A DNA stretch of 64,000 bases, taken from positions 63,014,845 through 63,078,844 of the forward strand of contig OX328096.1 of NCBI GenBank assembly GCA_946811185.2, given 5' to 3'. This DNA comes from Hippopus hippopus (Eukaryota > Mollusca > Bivalvia > Cardiida > Cardiidae). Below the pieces are notes generated by a model, which searched no databases, was not told the origin of the DNA, and saw nothing but the letters and a program-made list of their open reading frames with translations. Shown here one piece after another: positions 1 to 12,500 of the stretch. The first letter of the stretch is position 1. Every line of letters begins with the position of its first letter. Both the position numbers and the translations under genes were made by a program.

Positions 1-1037
1 GTAAGTCCAGGAAGTAATGCTCTCATAGAGCTGTAATCTGTAAACAGTAGAGTTAGTCCTTTCCTCAGTGATTATAGACTCAATTAGCCTTTTGCAGACG
101 GCGTAGATCCAATATCAGACTGCACAGAACGTGCAGTCTGATCTTGAATCTACACCGTCCGCTACGAAATCTTAAGTATCTTAATTGCAAGCATTATCTT
201 AATTTGCAAAAGATGAGTATTTTTCTGCCGTATTTATCTGTAAAAAAAAGCCGGGTCTATCCTTTTCTCGGAGAAAAGGGCCCAAGTTCTATGTGACGTC
301 TTATCTTGTTCTTGGATCTCCTTTCGTCCTCCAACGTAATTGCATGTACACAGATCACTTTTTTTCGTGGGCTGAATATACAGCTACTTTGCAAACAGAT
401 ACTCAAGTTCGGTCACAACCCAGAATAAAATAACGTACGGTTTAAATCAAAGATCAGGCTGTACTTTCTTTGCAGTGTGATCTTGATCCACGTCGTTCGC
501 AAGAACTACGTACATCTTCGATTAAAGATTTTATATTTTACAAAACAACCCCTTGTTTTTAAGTCCATGAAAAAAGAAATGTTTTCAAAAACATCCAGGC
601 GAAACTGGTTTTTATTAGTACTTCTTACAACATTCGTTTCAAACCACTAGCTTCTTTCCCACATAAAACACCACCGAAACAATGGTTCGCGGTGAGAGAG
701 GGATGAGTCCTGTCACAAAGACAACCACCAAACCTCGGACAGAAGTTAGCCGCGCTGGAAATCGAATCAAGGACCCTTTGGTGTAAAGCCCTGGGTCCGT
801 ATTCACCAACCATTTTTAAGATAATTCTTTATCTCATTCTCCAAGATTTTTAACATTTGAAATTAATACAACCACTGATTTGTTAAACCAAATGGTTTAG
901 CCAATCAGAGGTTGTGTTACTTTCAAATTAAGCTGAGCTATCGGGCTCGGCAGGTCAACCTTTTACTAAAATACACTCTGATCGTAACCTGCACACAAAG
1001 TCTTCGCTCTCGCTCTTTCTCTTTCACCCCATTATGG

Positions 1038-1486
1038 TTAACCTTAACCCGCTAAATTTGTGAAATGAAACTTTCAAGCCGATAGTAAAAACCCAAATTG
1101 TGCTGTATCAAACGTATTTTTTGGGGAAAAAATATGAGCCATGGTCTGTGAAAAGGGGTCTTAATGCATCTGCGAAAAGTATCGACCCAGGTCAGCCTGC
1201 GCAGTCCGCGCAGGCTGACCTGGGCCGAAACTTTTCGCTATGGGTCAATTTTCTATATGTCAAAACACCAGTCTGCCTCATGATATAGTCGGTTGTTTAA
1301 AAAATTGGCTATTTTGGATCCATAATTATGTGATGACTTGCCTAGTATCATGTACCACGGAGATGCATTAAGCCCCCTTTTACCAGAGCATGGCTCATAT
1401 CTTTTAATCGGACAGTGTAGATCCAAGATCTGATTGCACTGTCCGCAAATGGTGGTTGATTCGCGCTTAGTGGCCAAAGGGTTAAA
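1038..1486 (+). repeat. R2 repeat interrupted by an R1 insertion
   Basis: The left part (1,038-1,134) and right part (1,398-1,486) read together like the intact R2 copies at 3,180-3,395 and 6,215-6,420. They start with a TAACCTTAACCCGCTAA-type end and finish with CGCGCTTAG...GGGTTAA. The R1 copy sits between them, so R1 transposed after R2. Confidence 0.75.
1135..1397 (+). mobile_element. R1 MITE-like element nested in R2
   Basis: It begins TGAGCC and ends GGCTCA (perfect 6-bp inverted ends, with longer imperfect complementarity inward). It is flanked by TA on both sides (1,133-1,134 and 1,398-1,399). The GC-rich inner palindrome (GTCAGCCTGCGCAG and its complement) lies around 1,190-1,223. 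It has no coding capacity, so it is a non-autonomous element. Confidence 0.75.
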
Positions 1487-2944
1487 ATATAGGAATCTTA
1501 AATCGACTAGCATGTTCTGTTCATTTTTTTTCTTTGTGTTCTTTTATGTTTAGCTCCTGATACAGCGGGATGAAAGTTATATACGCTGGGCACGAGGAAA
1601 TGTCCTTTGACAATGCCTTGTATAGTCCTAGTTTGGTATTGGTGAAACTAAGAAAGACGTTAATAAACGCCCCATGTAACTCTCTCAGCGTCATTTAGTT
1701 ATACTAGACTTCTCTCGACGACAGAAAAAAAAACAATCCACTGAGATTGAGAAAGATTGTTATCTTTTAGGCTCGACCGATCAGCGGGGGGTGTGGATCC
1801 AAGATCAGACTGCACATTATGTGCAGTCTGATCTGAATCTATACCGTCCGCAAAAGCTTCCGTTTTCGCCAAGGGCGCTGAACTGCTTAAGAGCGAACCA
1901 ATAAGGTATTGCAGGTGTAAGAAAGATAACTCGTGAATGTAATACTTGGAATTTTGCGTGTAGCTTTATCTTTCCTCGATGACTTCTTGAAATCGTTTAT
2001 TTTTCGTACGATGCTACCAAATGCAGACATTCCTTTTGGCAGGTTGCAGCAGACAGCTTTTGAAATCATTGTGGCAAGTCGTGCAAATCATGGTTACGAG
2101 TATTTTTTACCCCCTTTCTTTGACAATGTCTACTCTTGTATTCTAGAGTAATAGCTATTTAATCAATACTTGAAGTTAATATATATATAAACTTAAGACA
2201 CTATCGTGAACCACGTCGGAAAATCCCAAAGGCTAACTATAGTTAATAAAGGCTAACCCTTAGGCGGTTTAACACGAACTCGATGCGATTTTGAAGACAC
2301 TGTACATTAAAGGGCCTATAGCTGCCAAAAAGCAAATAATGTAGGTGTAAAAATGCATTTAAATTTAAACCGTACCATTTAATGTTTATAGATTACTGTG
2401 AAGATGGCAATCTGTCATTGTACAGTCGGCACTGTGAGTGGCAAGTAAAAAATGAAGTCTATAAGAAGGTTAAAATTTGCCAGGTATCTTTATTCGCGAT
2501 ATCTTTTGTTTACGTTTTATCTGATTTGAAAATTCATTTTTCTACCAGCGACTAACACTTGGACCGACAGTACAATAACTGATAGTCATTTGCACAATAA
2601 ATTTCATAATTTTAAATGGTATGAATTAAATTCAAATACATTTTCTCACCGTATTGTTTACTTTTGTCAGCTATAGGGCCTTCAAATTCAGACTGCTCAA
2701 TACGTGCAGTCTGATATTGAACTACACCGTTTCATACTGTAAGATTTTCTCCAGAAAAAAAAAAAAAACTCTGATATTGTTTTATTTTGTTTTCAGTATT
2801 GGCTGAGAAATTTGTTTTATTTCATTCAGTAGCTTAAGAATTAATGATAAGATCTCATTCTGCAGATCACCTTTGATACCTATGTCACCGTTAAGTGACA
2901 TTTAATTCATCAAGATGTACAAACCGCCTGTGTACAATAATGAT

Positions 2945-3178
2945 ATGAACCCGACCCTTTACCACACAATGCCGACTTTTAACGACCCTGGGAAAAAAGC
3001 CTTTTGAAAACATTGTGGGAAAAGGAGAAAATGCTGGTAACCAGCATTTTCTCCTTTTCCCACAATGTTTTGTACCATATCAAAGAAAAATTGCACCATT
3101 TAAACTGCACTGAAATTGTCGTTTGCAAATGCTTTCAATTTGGACAAGGCTAAAATTTTGTCGTCTGGTAAAGGGTTA
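2945..3178 (-). repeat. R3 palindromic repeat
   Basis: The unit runs from a CCCTTTACCACACAATG-type end to a GTCTGGTAAAGGGTTAA end. Its centre (about 3,005-3,068) is a nearly perfect hairpin in which ACATTGTGGGAAAAGGAGAA is followed by its complement. Other copies share the same terminal TTAACCC...GGGTTAA ends. Confidence 0.7.
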
Positions 3179-3179
3179 A

Positions 3180-3395
3180 CCCTTATCCTGCTAAATAAAT
3201 GAAATGAAAACTTTAAGTTGATATTAAAAACCAAAATTTTGCCATTTCGAAGATTTTTTTGGGGGGGAGGGGAATTATGTCCTTATCGGACAATGTGGAT
3301 CAAAGATCAGACTGCACGTTCTGTGCAGTCTGATCTTGATCTACACTGTCAGCAAAAGGTCAGTGAGTCGCGCTTAGCAGCCTTAGGGCTAACAC
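3180..3395 (+). repeat. R2 palindromic repeat, full-length copy
   Basis: The unit opens with a CCTTATCCTGCTAAATAAATG-like end. Its core at about 3,290-3,350 is a hairpin of about 25-bp arms (GATCAGACTGCAC / GTGCAGTCTGATC) flanked by ACAGTGT/ACACTGT. It closes with a CGCGCTTAGCAGCC...GGGCT end. Confidence 0.7.
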
Positions 3396-4629
3396 ATTCG
3401 AGTTATATCTATTTCATGTCAGTCTTCTTTATGCATTTTTCATAAAGTAATGGTTCATCTATGTGGCTTCCCCTCAAAAACAAGTCTGTGAAACAAGACA
3501 CTAACGCTTCCGAACATTTATCACTAACGTAATAATAATAAAATAATTATTCATGTCCACATTAAATTCTGTTTTTGCAAATACATGTACTTTAATTGAA
3601 GAAAAGTTAAACATTGTGTCTACCGAAGCCTTAGTTGTCAGACTGACTTTTCGGCTGTCCTTGTACAAAGACATCCGTCCGTCCGTCCGTCCGTCTGTCT
3701 CTGTCTCTCTCCCTCCCTCCCTCTCTCTCTCATCTCTCTCTCAAACCTTTGGCACTATATACTCATACATACGCAAGGTCGTGTTCTTGCGTCCTTAATA
3801 TTCGAAACCGTGATAATCAATGCATGTATTCTTTCTTTTCACCACCTGACCTGACACCTGATTAACACCTGACTTGACACATTTTGTGGGCCAGATAAGA
3901 CACAGTAACGTTTGAATCGAAAAGGATTACCAAGTGGCATTCTAATTCCCAAGCTGATCTTTTATATTTAAAGAATGCACGAAAAGTTGGACGATAAGGG
4001 TCCTAGATCAGACTGCGATCTCTGTGCAGTATGATCTTGATCTACATTGTCGGTCAGAGCTGAAAAAATTGTATCGATGCCGAATGTGGAAAAAACATGA
4101 ATACTTTATATTTACCCGTAAGTTTTTACCAAACGACAAAATTTTGGACTCGACCAAATTGAAAGCAGACGACAAAATAAAGGTAGCTCAAATGATGATT
4201 TCCATCTCTAAAATAGTAGAAATCATTGTGGGAAAAGGAGAAAATGCTGGTTACCAGCATTTTCTCCTTTTCCCACTATGTTTTCAAGAGGCCTCTTCCT
4301 CAAGGTCGTATTTGCTTCCCAATGATTGAGAAACAAGTTCTTGCAGCTTATACTAATCTCTCTCGATTCTACTTCCCGGAAACTACACCTGTACTCGTGC
4401 CAAATGTGTGGGTCAAGGTTGACACCCGCTCCCGGGAAATGAACTCAGGACTTCATGGTTACGAGGCTGACGCTCTATCTCATATCCACCCACACTGCAT
4501 ATGGCTTTCGAAGACGGCATAGATCATGATCAGACTGCACAAAATATTCAGTCCGATATTGGATGTTTACCGTTCGTCTGTTTAGTCAAGCCTATAAAAA
4601 GACTCTGTCTGAAGTTAAGTAGATAATAA

Positions 4630-4655
4630 TTGGAGAGGTCATCAGACCTCTCCAA
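4630..4655. repeat. perfect 11-bp hairpin, 4-nt loop
   Basis: TTGGAGAGGTC at 4,630-4,640 pairs exactly with GACCTCTCCAA at 4,645-4,655 around ATCA. A third copy of GACCTCTCC at 5,126-5,134 suggests these may be ends of a roughly 500-bp repeat. I do not recognise it. Confidence 0.5.
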
Positions 4656-6214
4656 CAGTGGTGAGTTTAAAAGGCAGACTGCCACAGAATTTGCTGTCTA
4701 AATCTGTTTCTCTTGCGAAATTGTTCTGATACACAGTCTGTTTCGTCATGGTTTTGTAAATAAAGCGAAATCAAAAAACCGAAACAGGAAACAGATGTGG
4801 TTTATTTTTATATGACGAATTTCAGAAAAGATTTGTTATATTAATTTGCCATGGCTGCAAATGACCTCCCAAATAATTGTAATTTTTCAATTTTTCATTT
4901 AGCAAATAAATCTAAGCAGAAGAAAAATAAGAAGAATTTCGTTAAAAATGAGAAAGAAGACCGCTGGACAAGATCATGCGACTTGAAAACGCGGCAAGAA
5001 GGTCAAATGACCGTCATGTAAAGCATATGAGGTTTCTGAGCGGCGGCTTTTTTACTTGTTTGTTTACATTTACCAAAATTTATTGAAATTAAAAGCCAAT
5101 AAACTATTTGAAAACACTGATGCCGACCTCTCCTGGCTTCTTTTGTAAAGAAGCCAACTTGTTTAAGCCGGTGTAAGAGGTCGAATTTATAGTTGAACCA
5201 TGGTGTATGAACAGGTGATTTGCCCGATTTATAGTCCTCTGAAGTTCAACCGGATGTCCACTCAATATTTTTCTTTTCAAAAACACAGTGTTGTGATTAA
5301 GGAGATAAGTGGCAGTGAGAGGGCGAAGTTTTTTTCAAAAACAAAGTTTCTGTGCTAAAATTCCCTCGAGTTGGTGGACTGAGCGTTATCACTGATTGGT
5401 GGGGCACTCGTCACCACTCGGCCGATTCCGTAACTGCATCTTTGACAACGGGCCACCCGAGGCTTGCCGAATAGATGGCGGGAGTCACAGCCACTCGTCA
5501 CGACTCCGCAGATTAATGTACAAACTTTTTTATTAACGGAAATACATGTACATCAAGAAAGATTTCGATAGAAAATTGTGACTCAAGTATTTTTTTCTTT
5601 TAGAGGAGAGTTTCAATTTTAAGAACGGTAAAACCGCGTATTTCCGGCGAAGAAATGTACCGAGTAGGTACAGATCAAGCTATGTGGTACAGCCGAGGGA
5701 CTGATCAACAGATCACCCAATGTTTGCCGAATGTAGTCACAGTGTGTTGAAGTACATGGATGTCCAACCTTAGAGAGCTAAGCCGGACTCTAGCTGCTGT
5801 TATAGACATTGTAATTTAAGATCAAACTACCTTTTGAAGGTAATGTAGATCAAGGCTGCAAGACTGCTTTTTGTGGACAACTGCACAGTCCCATCTTGAT
5901 CTTGGCAGACCACTTGACCACTACTTTATGTAATAACTTGGTTTAAAAAAAATTGTTTTTGTCTGTTATTGAGAGAATCCATTTCAATCCAGTGCTTTAA
6001 TAGCTTTTACCAAAAAGTCACTAAGGAAAATGACTTTTGTAAATACTGTGGGCAAAGGAGAAAATACCGGAATCCAGCATTTCTCCTTCTCTTTGTTGCT
6101 TTTTTCAAAAAGAAATCCCTTTGGTCGATCCAAATTTAATTTGTCGTCCGCAACTGCTTTTATGAAACATTTTCCCATCTGGTAAAGAGTTAAGGGTTAC
6201 TAGACTTTTTAAGC

Positions 6215-6420
6215 CTTAACTTGCTATATAACTGAAATAAAACTTTCAAGTTGATTCAAAAAACCCAAATATTGCTATTTCAAAGTTATTTCTTTGGGAA
6301 AGATATCTCCTTATCGGACAGTGTAGATCAAAGATCAGACTGCACGTTCTGTGCAGTCTGATCTTTGATCTACACTGTCCGCAAAAGGTCCTTGAGTCGC
6401 GCTTAGCAGCCTAAGGGTTG
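6215..6420 (+). repeat. R2 palindromic repeat, full-length copy
   Basis: The hairpin core at 6,318-6,382 is essentially perfect: CAGTGTAGATCAAAGATCAG and its complement, separated by the GTTCT loop. The outer ends match the copy at 3,180-3,395. Confidence 0.7.
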
Positions 6421-7141
6421 AAAAAATTTATCAGTGTCATGCTCTGTGAAAGGAGGGTTTAATGCATCTATACAAAGCATCGATCCAAGTGAAGTCCGCG
6501 TTGGCTGACTTAGGTCGAAACCTACTACTACTGGTCAAGTGTTTGCATGTGCAAGGACACTTCTACCTCATGATTGAATCGGTTGTTCGACAAAGTGAAT
6601 TTTATGGATCCATAATACTGTGATTACTTGTTTGGTATAATTCATCACGGAGATGCATTAAGCCCCCTTTTGCCAGAGCTCAGCTCATTTATTCTCCCAG
6701 CAGGAGCCTACATGGGATGACACAAGAGGAGTGATAGGGGAAGGAAGACAATCGGCGTGTTTTCCCTCTGTGCTTAATCATCTTCTTGCGTTAAAGAGGC
6801 CTTTTTAGTTCTTGTGTCAAAAATCAAAATATCTCGTAAAATAACGATTAATACAGCTACATATATAGTTTTCCTAAAAAAACTGTTAATGATTAAATTC
6901 AGTAAAAAGGTGCAATTTTGTGCTAGTATCAAACATATTTTCTATGAGATTTCCTTAATTGGATACGTTGTCTCTGATAGCATGCCAGGATTTCGAGCTA
7001 GAATTTCTTAAAAACTGCTGAGAATGTTACATGATCAAAAACATGCACTGATTTTGTGGGATCGTGTTCAATTAGATACTTTTTTTTAACCGAAAAATGA
7101 TGCATGAAAAAGTCTACATACGCCCCTTTAATTCTTTAATT

Positions 7142-7345
7142 AACCCGTAGCCTGCTAAGCGCGACTCAACAACCTTTTGCGGGCAGTGTAAATCAATATC
7201 ACACTACACTGAACGTGCAGTCTGATCTTTGATTTACACTGTCCGATAAGGAGATATCTTTACCCAAAATAGTACCTTTGAAAAAGCAAAGTTGCAGTTT
7301 TTATGATAAGCTTGAAAGTTTCATCTTACTTGTTCAGCAGGATAA
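7142..7345 (-). repeat. R2 repeat, reversed
   Basis: It reads as the reverse complement of the copy at 6,215-6,420. The CGCGACTCA end is on the left, the hairpin core near 7,182-7,245, and the CAGGATAA end on the right. Confidence 0.65.
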
Positions 7346-8159
7346 TAGTTAATATTCACAATTCTGTTTACTTGAATATTCTAAAAATGTAGGTACTTAA
7401 CTCAGTCGCATGTCATTTTTGAAGTTTGGTGAGATAATAAAAATCTGAAGATCTCCCTTTAATTCATAACTATAACAACAAAATATCTTTATCTGCAGAG
7501 GAGTATGTTCGTAGATAAAAAAGAACTTTGGCCATGTTCTGTGAAAAGGGGGCTTTGTGCATCTGCAAAATGTATCGACTCAGGTCAGCCTGCGCAGTCC
7601 GCGCAGGCTGACCTGCGTCGAAACTTTTTGCTTTTGGTAAATTTCTGCATTTCAAAGGACTAATCTACCTCATGATTGAGTCGATTGTTTTACAACATGG
7701 TTTTGATGGATCCATAATCACGTGTTGACTTACTTGCGATCATGGATCACGGAGATGCAATAAGCCCCCTTTTTCCAGAGCATGATTCACTTATTATTTA
7801 TACATAAGACTGTAAATAAACCACAATTAACTATTCTCTACTGAACACACGTGTCCGCGTAAATACATGTAGGTAGAAAAGATATTTGTTAAATTATCTT
7901 TGGTTGTCGTATATTGTATACATGTCTTTTTGTGAATAATACGGAAAAGCTAACTAAACGTTGTAAATGTAATTTATTTACTTACACGATCCTCTAATTA
8001 TGACTTGTATAATTATCTTGTTCTCGTTACACAGTGTTACCGTACACGGAGACGAGGACATCGCGCAAATCTAAGGAAAGGTACAGTTTATTGCATTTAA
8101 ACCGATTTGATCGTTAGGTTGATACATGTAGTTTTACAGTTATACCTAAGGTGCAGCAT

Positions 8160-8400
8160 TTTTTGCCCAGCTCAGCAAGGCCGATCAGTCGGTAAAGTAT
8201 AGGGTTTGATACCAGGGGTCACTGGGTCGAATCCCCAGGCAGTAGAATTTCTTCCGGGGAATGATGATAGTCACTGCAACAGGATTCATTCTTCTCTCAC
8301 CCCTGATAATTGTTTCGACAATGGTTATTACAGAAAGCTGCCAGTGGCTTGGAAAGAAATATGCGAGGCACTGGTAAAAGACTCACTAGGACAGTGAGAC
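8160..8400 (+). repeat. tRNA-derived SINE-like copy
   Basis: An A-box-like stretch (GATCAGTCGGTAAAG, about 8,184) is followed about 45 bp later by a B-box-like GGGTCGAATCCCC. This spacing is that of an internal pol III promoter. The sequence does not fold into an obvious cloverleaf, so it is more likely a SINE head than a tRNA gene. A second degraded copy with similar spacing lies near 8,600-8,720. Confidence 0.5.
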
Positions 8401-9065
8401 ATAGATGGGGTACTGGCCGCCATAGAACAAATGAAATGATGTTGAAAACAGCGTTAAAAACCATGCTGACAAATAGATAAACATGTGTCATGCCGGTTGA
8501 CATACGGTTTATTGCGTGGTCTTAAGTGTTCTTGAAAAAAAAAAATAGACAATGTCGGGCCAGTGTCAATATGCAACAGCATTGTTTAGACTCGAAGTCT
8601 TCTTTGTCTCACTGGGTAGTCATTTGCTTTGTAATCCAGAGACTCGGTTTGTTCCCCGCTATAGGTACTGGTCACGTGGGTCTGTTCTGGAACAGAGCAG
8701 CCACATAAGAGCCAGATCCTTTTCCCGGTGAAATCGATGGAAAGCAGGAACGAGTGAGTTGTCAGCGTTTTTTTTTTTTTTTTTTTTCATTTATTTATTT
8801 ATTTATTTATTTAGTAATTCATTTATTTATTTATTCATTTATTTGAGAAGCTGTTGAAATAGGAAATTCTACTATTTCAACAAACAATTTTCAAACCCCT
8901 TGAGATATCTGAAGACAAACAGATACAATAGTGACGAACCTTAGTATGAAATCAATCGAAAGGGCAAAGGATAAATTGAGTATTGTTGTTCATGTACAAG
9001 TAATCAATTTATATCAATATTTCTAAATCTTGAATATTAAGGATTCATCAAAAGAAATCTGCATT

Positions 9066-9533
9066 ATGTCAACAGTCGATGACAAAGTTATTGCAAGCAT
9101 TTTTCTTCTCAGATTCAAACTAGGACGAGAAGTTAAATCCATTGGAGAAGTGTGCGTTGTCGAGCCACCAAGAATGGTATCTAGCATCGAGTCTGGGAGA
9201 GTTAACGAACTTAGCGTAGCGGACTATGTGGTGTTTGGTTCGACACTGGCGCTTTCAGGTGCAATAGGTATCTTTTATGCCTACAAGGACCGAAAGAAAA
9301 GGACAGCCGAGGAATATCATTTCGGGGGAAGAGATATGCATCCCATTTTGGTTACCATGTCTCTGCTGGCAAGCTTTAAGTCTGCAACCGCGATTCTTGG
9401 ACATGCAGCGGATGTGTACACATATAACACCATGTACATTTGGGTCGTTGGGGGTTTGACGGTCATGTGCATTGGGGCTGCGCATATTTTCATTCCGATA
9501 TTTTACAAGCTTGGTTTTACCAGCGTTTTCAAG
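9066..9533 (+). CDS. SLC5 exon 1
   Basis: It encodes an unusually long, unconserved N-terminus (about 50 residues), then the first two hydrophobic segments: VADYVVFGSTLALSGAIG, and the stretch from ILVTMSLLAS to HIFIPIFYKLG. The donor is AAG|GTAAGA, phase 0. A lysine in ASFKSAT sits where I would expect a small or hydrophobic residue for this family. Confidence 0.85.
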
Positions 9534-12500
9534 GTAAGATAGTGAATTCCGTAAAAGCTATTAATATGCAGTTTTGTTATTGAACTTACGATAACGATCA
9601 AGAAAACTTTACGAGGAATTGTTCCCAAGCAAAAAATCCCTAAGATTGCCATATAACTGCTTTTCTTTGTACACTTATTTGGAAATTAGTCATTCCTCCA
9701 TGAGTCCGATGGTCACTTTGAAGTGAGACATGCTCTGAAAAAAGGTGTTTAATGCATTTGCAAAATGTATAGATCCAGGTCAGTCTAAACAGTCTGCGAA
9801 GGTCACTTGGGTCGAAACCTTTTGCTATTGGTTAATGCTCTGCATGTCGAGAGACAAGTCTACTTCATAATTCAGTGGTGTTTAAGCAAAATGGATATTA
9901 TGGACCCATAATTATGTGATGACTTGCATGATACGATGCATCACGGAGATACATGAAACCTCCGTTTGCCAAAACCATGGCTCAACGACTTCTAAACCAT
10001 ACAATGCCTGATTAATGAAATAAAGCCTTCCAGGCCGTTAAAAGGACCAAGGTATAGCTCAATAATGGGACAGTTTGAACTTTGTACCGGACTGCATATT
10101 CATTGACGGTCTAACCTAACTTTATACTATCCACAAAAGTATCTTTGGTTGGATAGACATTCTCCAAGTGTTTCTTATTTTTCCAATGAGAATGATTTGA
10201 AACATGCTCTGGCAAAGGGAGGATTAATGCACCTCTGTGATGCATTTTATCAAACAAGTCATCATCTAATATTTGGTCCACAAAGTCCATTTTGTCGAAC
10301 AACCGACTGAATCATAAGGTAGAATGGCCTTCGGACACGTAGAAAATTGATCAATAACAAAGTGTATCGACCCAGGTCTGCCTGCGCAGTCCGCGCAGGC
10401 TGACCTAGGTCGATACTCTTTGCAGATGCATTAAAAACCTCTTATCACAGAGCACGTCTAAAGTCTGTTCTTTCATTGTTTTTTATACTGAACAAAATGA
10501 CGCCATTCATTTTATTTGGAAATTAAGGCAGCAGACTGTATTTTGAAAAAAAAAATAGTTCCTTTCATAAGTTGCTTTTTATTCTTCCATTTATAATGTC
10601 GTCCTTTCTCTTCAGTTTATCAATACCTTTCAATTATTTTCTTGAAATGGTTTCATATAGAGAAAGTATACTCATATATCAAATTTGATACATGACCCAT
10701 GCTTTGTGAAAAGGGGTTTTTATGCATCTATAAAAGGTATAAATCCAGATCAGTCTTAGCAGTCCGCCCAGGCCGATCTGTGTCGAAACCTTTTAGCTAT
10801 TTGTAAAATTTTTGCATATTATAGGACCAGTGTTGGAAAAATTTAATTCTATGGATTCATAATTATGCAATGATGTGCTTTGTATAAAGCATCACGGAGA
10901 TGCATTAAACCTCCTTATACCAGAGAATGGCTCAGGCTCACATCATATGAGCCGTGCTCTGTGAAAAGGGGGCTTAATGCATTTGCGAAAAGTATCGACC
11001 CATGTTAGCTTGCGCAGTCTGCGCAGGCTGACATGGGCCGAAACTTTTTGCTTTCTTTAAATTTTCTGCATGTCAAAGGATCATTCTACCTGATAGTCCA
11101 GTCGCTTGTCTGAAAAATAGATTTTATGGATCCATCATTTATGTATTGGCTTGCTTGGTATAATTCATTCATCACGGAGGTGCATAAAACCTCCTTGTAC
11201 CAGTGGATGGCTCAGGCTCATATACGCTTTGTTTCATACTCATCAAATTTGCAAAGTAAGATATCTTTCTTTTCCCCAATGTCTCTTTTCTTGCAGTACA
11301 TAGAAATCCGCTTTGACTCCGTTACGAAGATATTCTGCATCATCATGTACATGATACTTATGGTAAGTTTTCTTTATGTCGTGGTCAGAAATACATATTG
11401 ATGTCATGTTTCATTTTGTCATCGTTTTTAGTAATGACAATTTGATAAGCACAACAACAAGCAACAGTAGGCATCTGACTGGACAAGACAGATTGATTGG
11501 TTGACTGTATGGCATTTACGCCGTTTTCAACATTTTTGCTCTTATATCATGGCAGTCATTGCACCTATCCATACTTTCCTGAAGTTTCTTTCACCATTAC
11601 TTTTGGCAATATTCTTCCAAAGGTGGCTGCTTTCCGACACAACTATCGTCGAAACAATAAGTAGCAGTGAAAGCAGAATGAATCCTTCCGCACTGACTAT
11701 CATCAATCCTCAGAAAGAAATTGGCCGAGCTGGAGATTCGTTCCAGCTACCATCTGTTTTTTTCCCGCGCGCTACCGGCTGCACTACAGGGGCTCGGGCG
11801 CCTTCTGACGCGACAGAGAGTCTGACTATTTATTCTTTCGGTGCAAATGAGATTGGCTGTTTTTAGATGTTTCATCTCGTCTGAAAGAGCGAACACAGTA
11901 GACAAAAAATCAGATTGCACAGAACGTATGGTCTGATCTTGATCTTCGCGGTCTAGAAAAGCTCCTTTTGAAAATCTCCTATGATGCCGAATAGATTAAT
12001 CAGATGTCAATGCTTAATTGTCATTCTAAACTCGAGAGAAGCCACCTAATTGTGTATGGTAGGTATTTCAGCTCAACATTTGGCTTGAACTTTCAAGTTA
12101 AACAGATATTTAAGATGTTTAGAAAAACAAGGTTTCTATCGTTACCTTTCATCCGAGCCATGCTCTGACAAAAGGGGGTTTAATGCATCTCCGTGATGCA
12201 TTATACCAAGCAAGTCATCACACAATTATGAATCCATTACATCCATCTAGTCTAACAGCCGGCTGAATCCTGTGGAAGAACGGTTCTTAGGCATGCAGAA
12301 AACATACCAAAATCAAAAAGTATAATCAAAGATGGGTTAATACTTTTTGCAGATACATTGAACCCGTTTTCACGGAGCATGGTTCAGTTCTACATTCTAG
12401 CTTCACCTTAAACTACTAAACCTTTAATTTCTTTACTTCTCAATGGAGTACGGCGATGTTCTCTAACAATCATAAGGATTTTTTTAAAATCTTTAAGCGC

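Larger units (their letters stand above)
1..9065. other. 5' flank of the transporter gene, repeat-filled
   Basis: I find no convincing coding exon here. R2-type hairpins lie near 100-165, 440-495, 1,038-1,486 (split by an R1), 1,790-1,850, 2,680-2,735, 3,180-3,395, 3,995-4,055, 4,510-4,570, 5,835-5,905, 6,215-6,420 and, reversed, 7,142-7,345. R3 copies lie near 2,945-3,178, 4,110-4,345 and 5,985-6,195. R1 copies lie at 1,135-1,397, 6,435-6,687 and 7,529-7,790, and a reversed R4-like copy near 795-945. A (TCCG)n/(TCTC)n tract is at 3,680-3,735, and an ATTT-rich tract at 8,770-8,845 precedes the gene. The remainder is unremarkable AT-rich DNA. Confidence 0.7.

Noticed and set aside
1100..1288. 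Recurrent short frames with KRGLNASAKSIDPGQPAQSAQ-type translations
   Set aside because: The same peptide appears at many loci because it is the translation of the R1 repeat, including its palindrome; not a gene.
11501..11866. 121-codon open frame in intron 2
   Set aside because: No domain, no splice context and composition like the surrounding intron; the SLC5 exons splice past it in phase.
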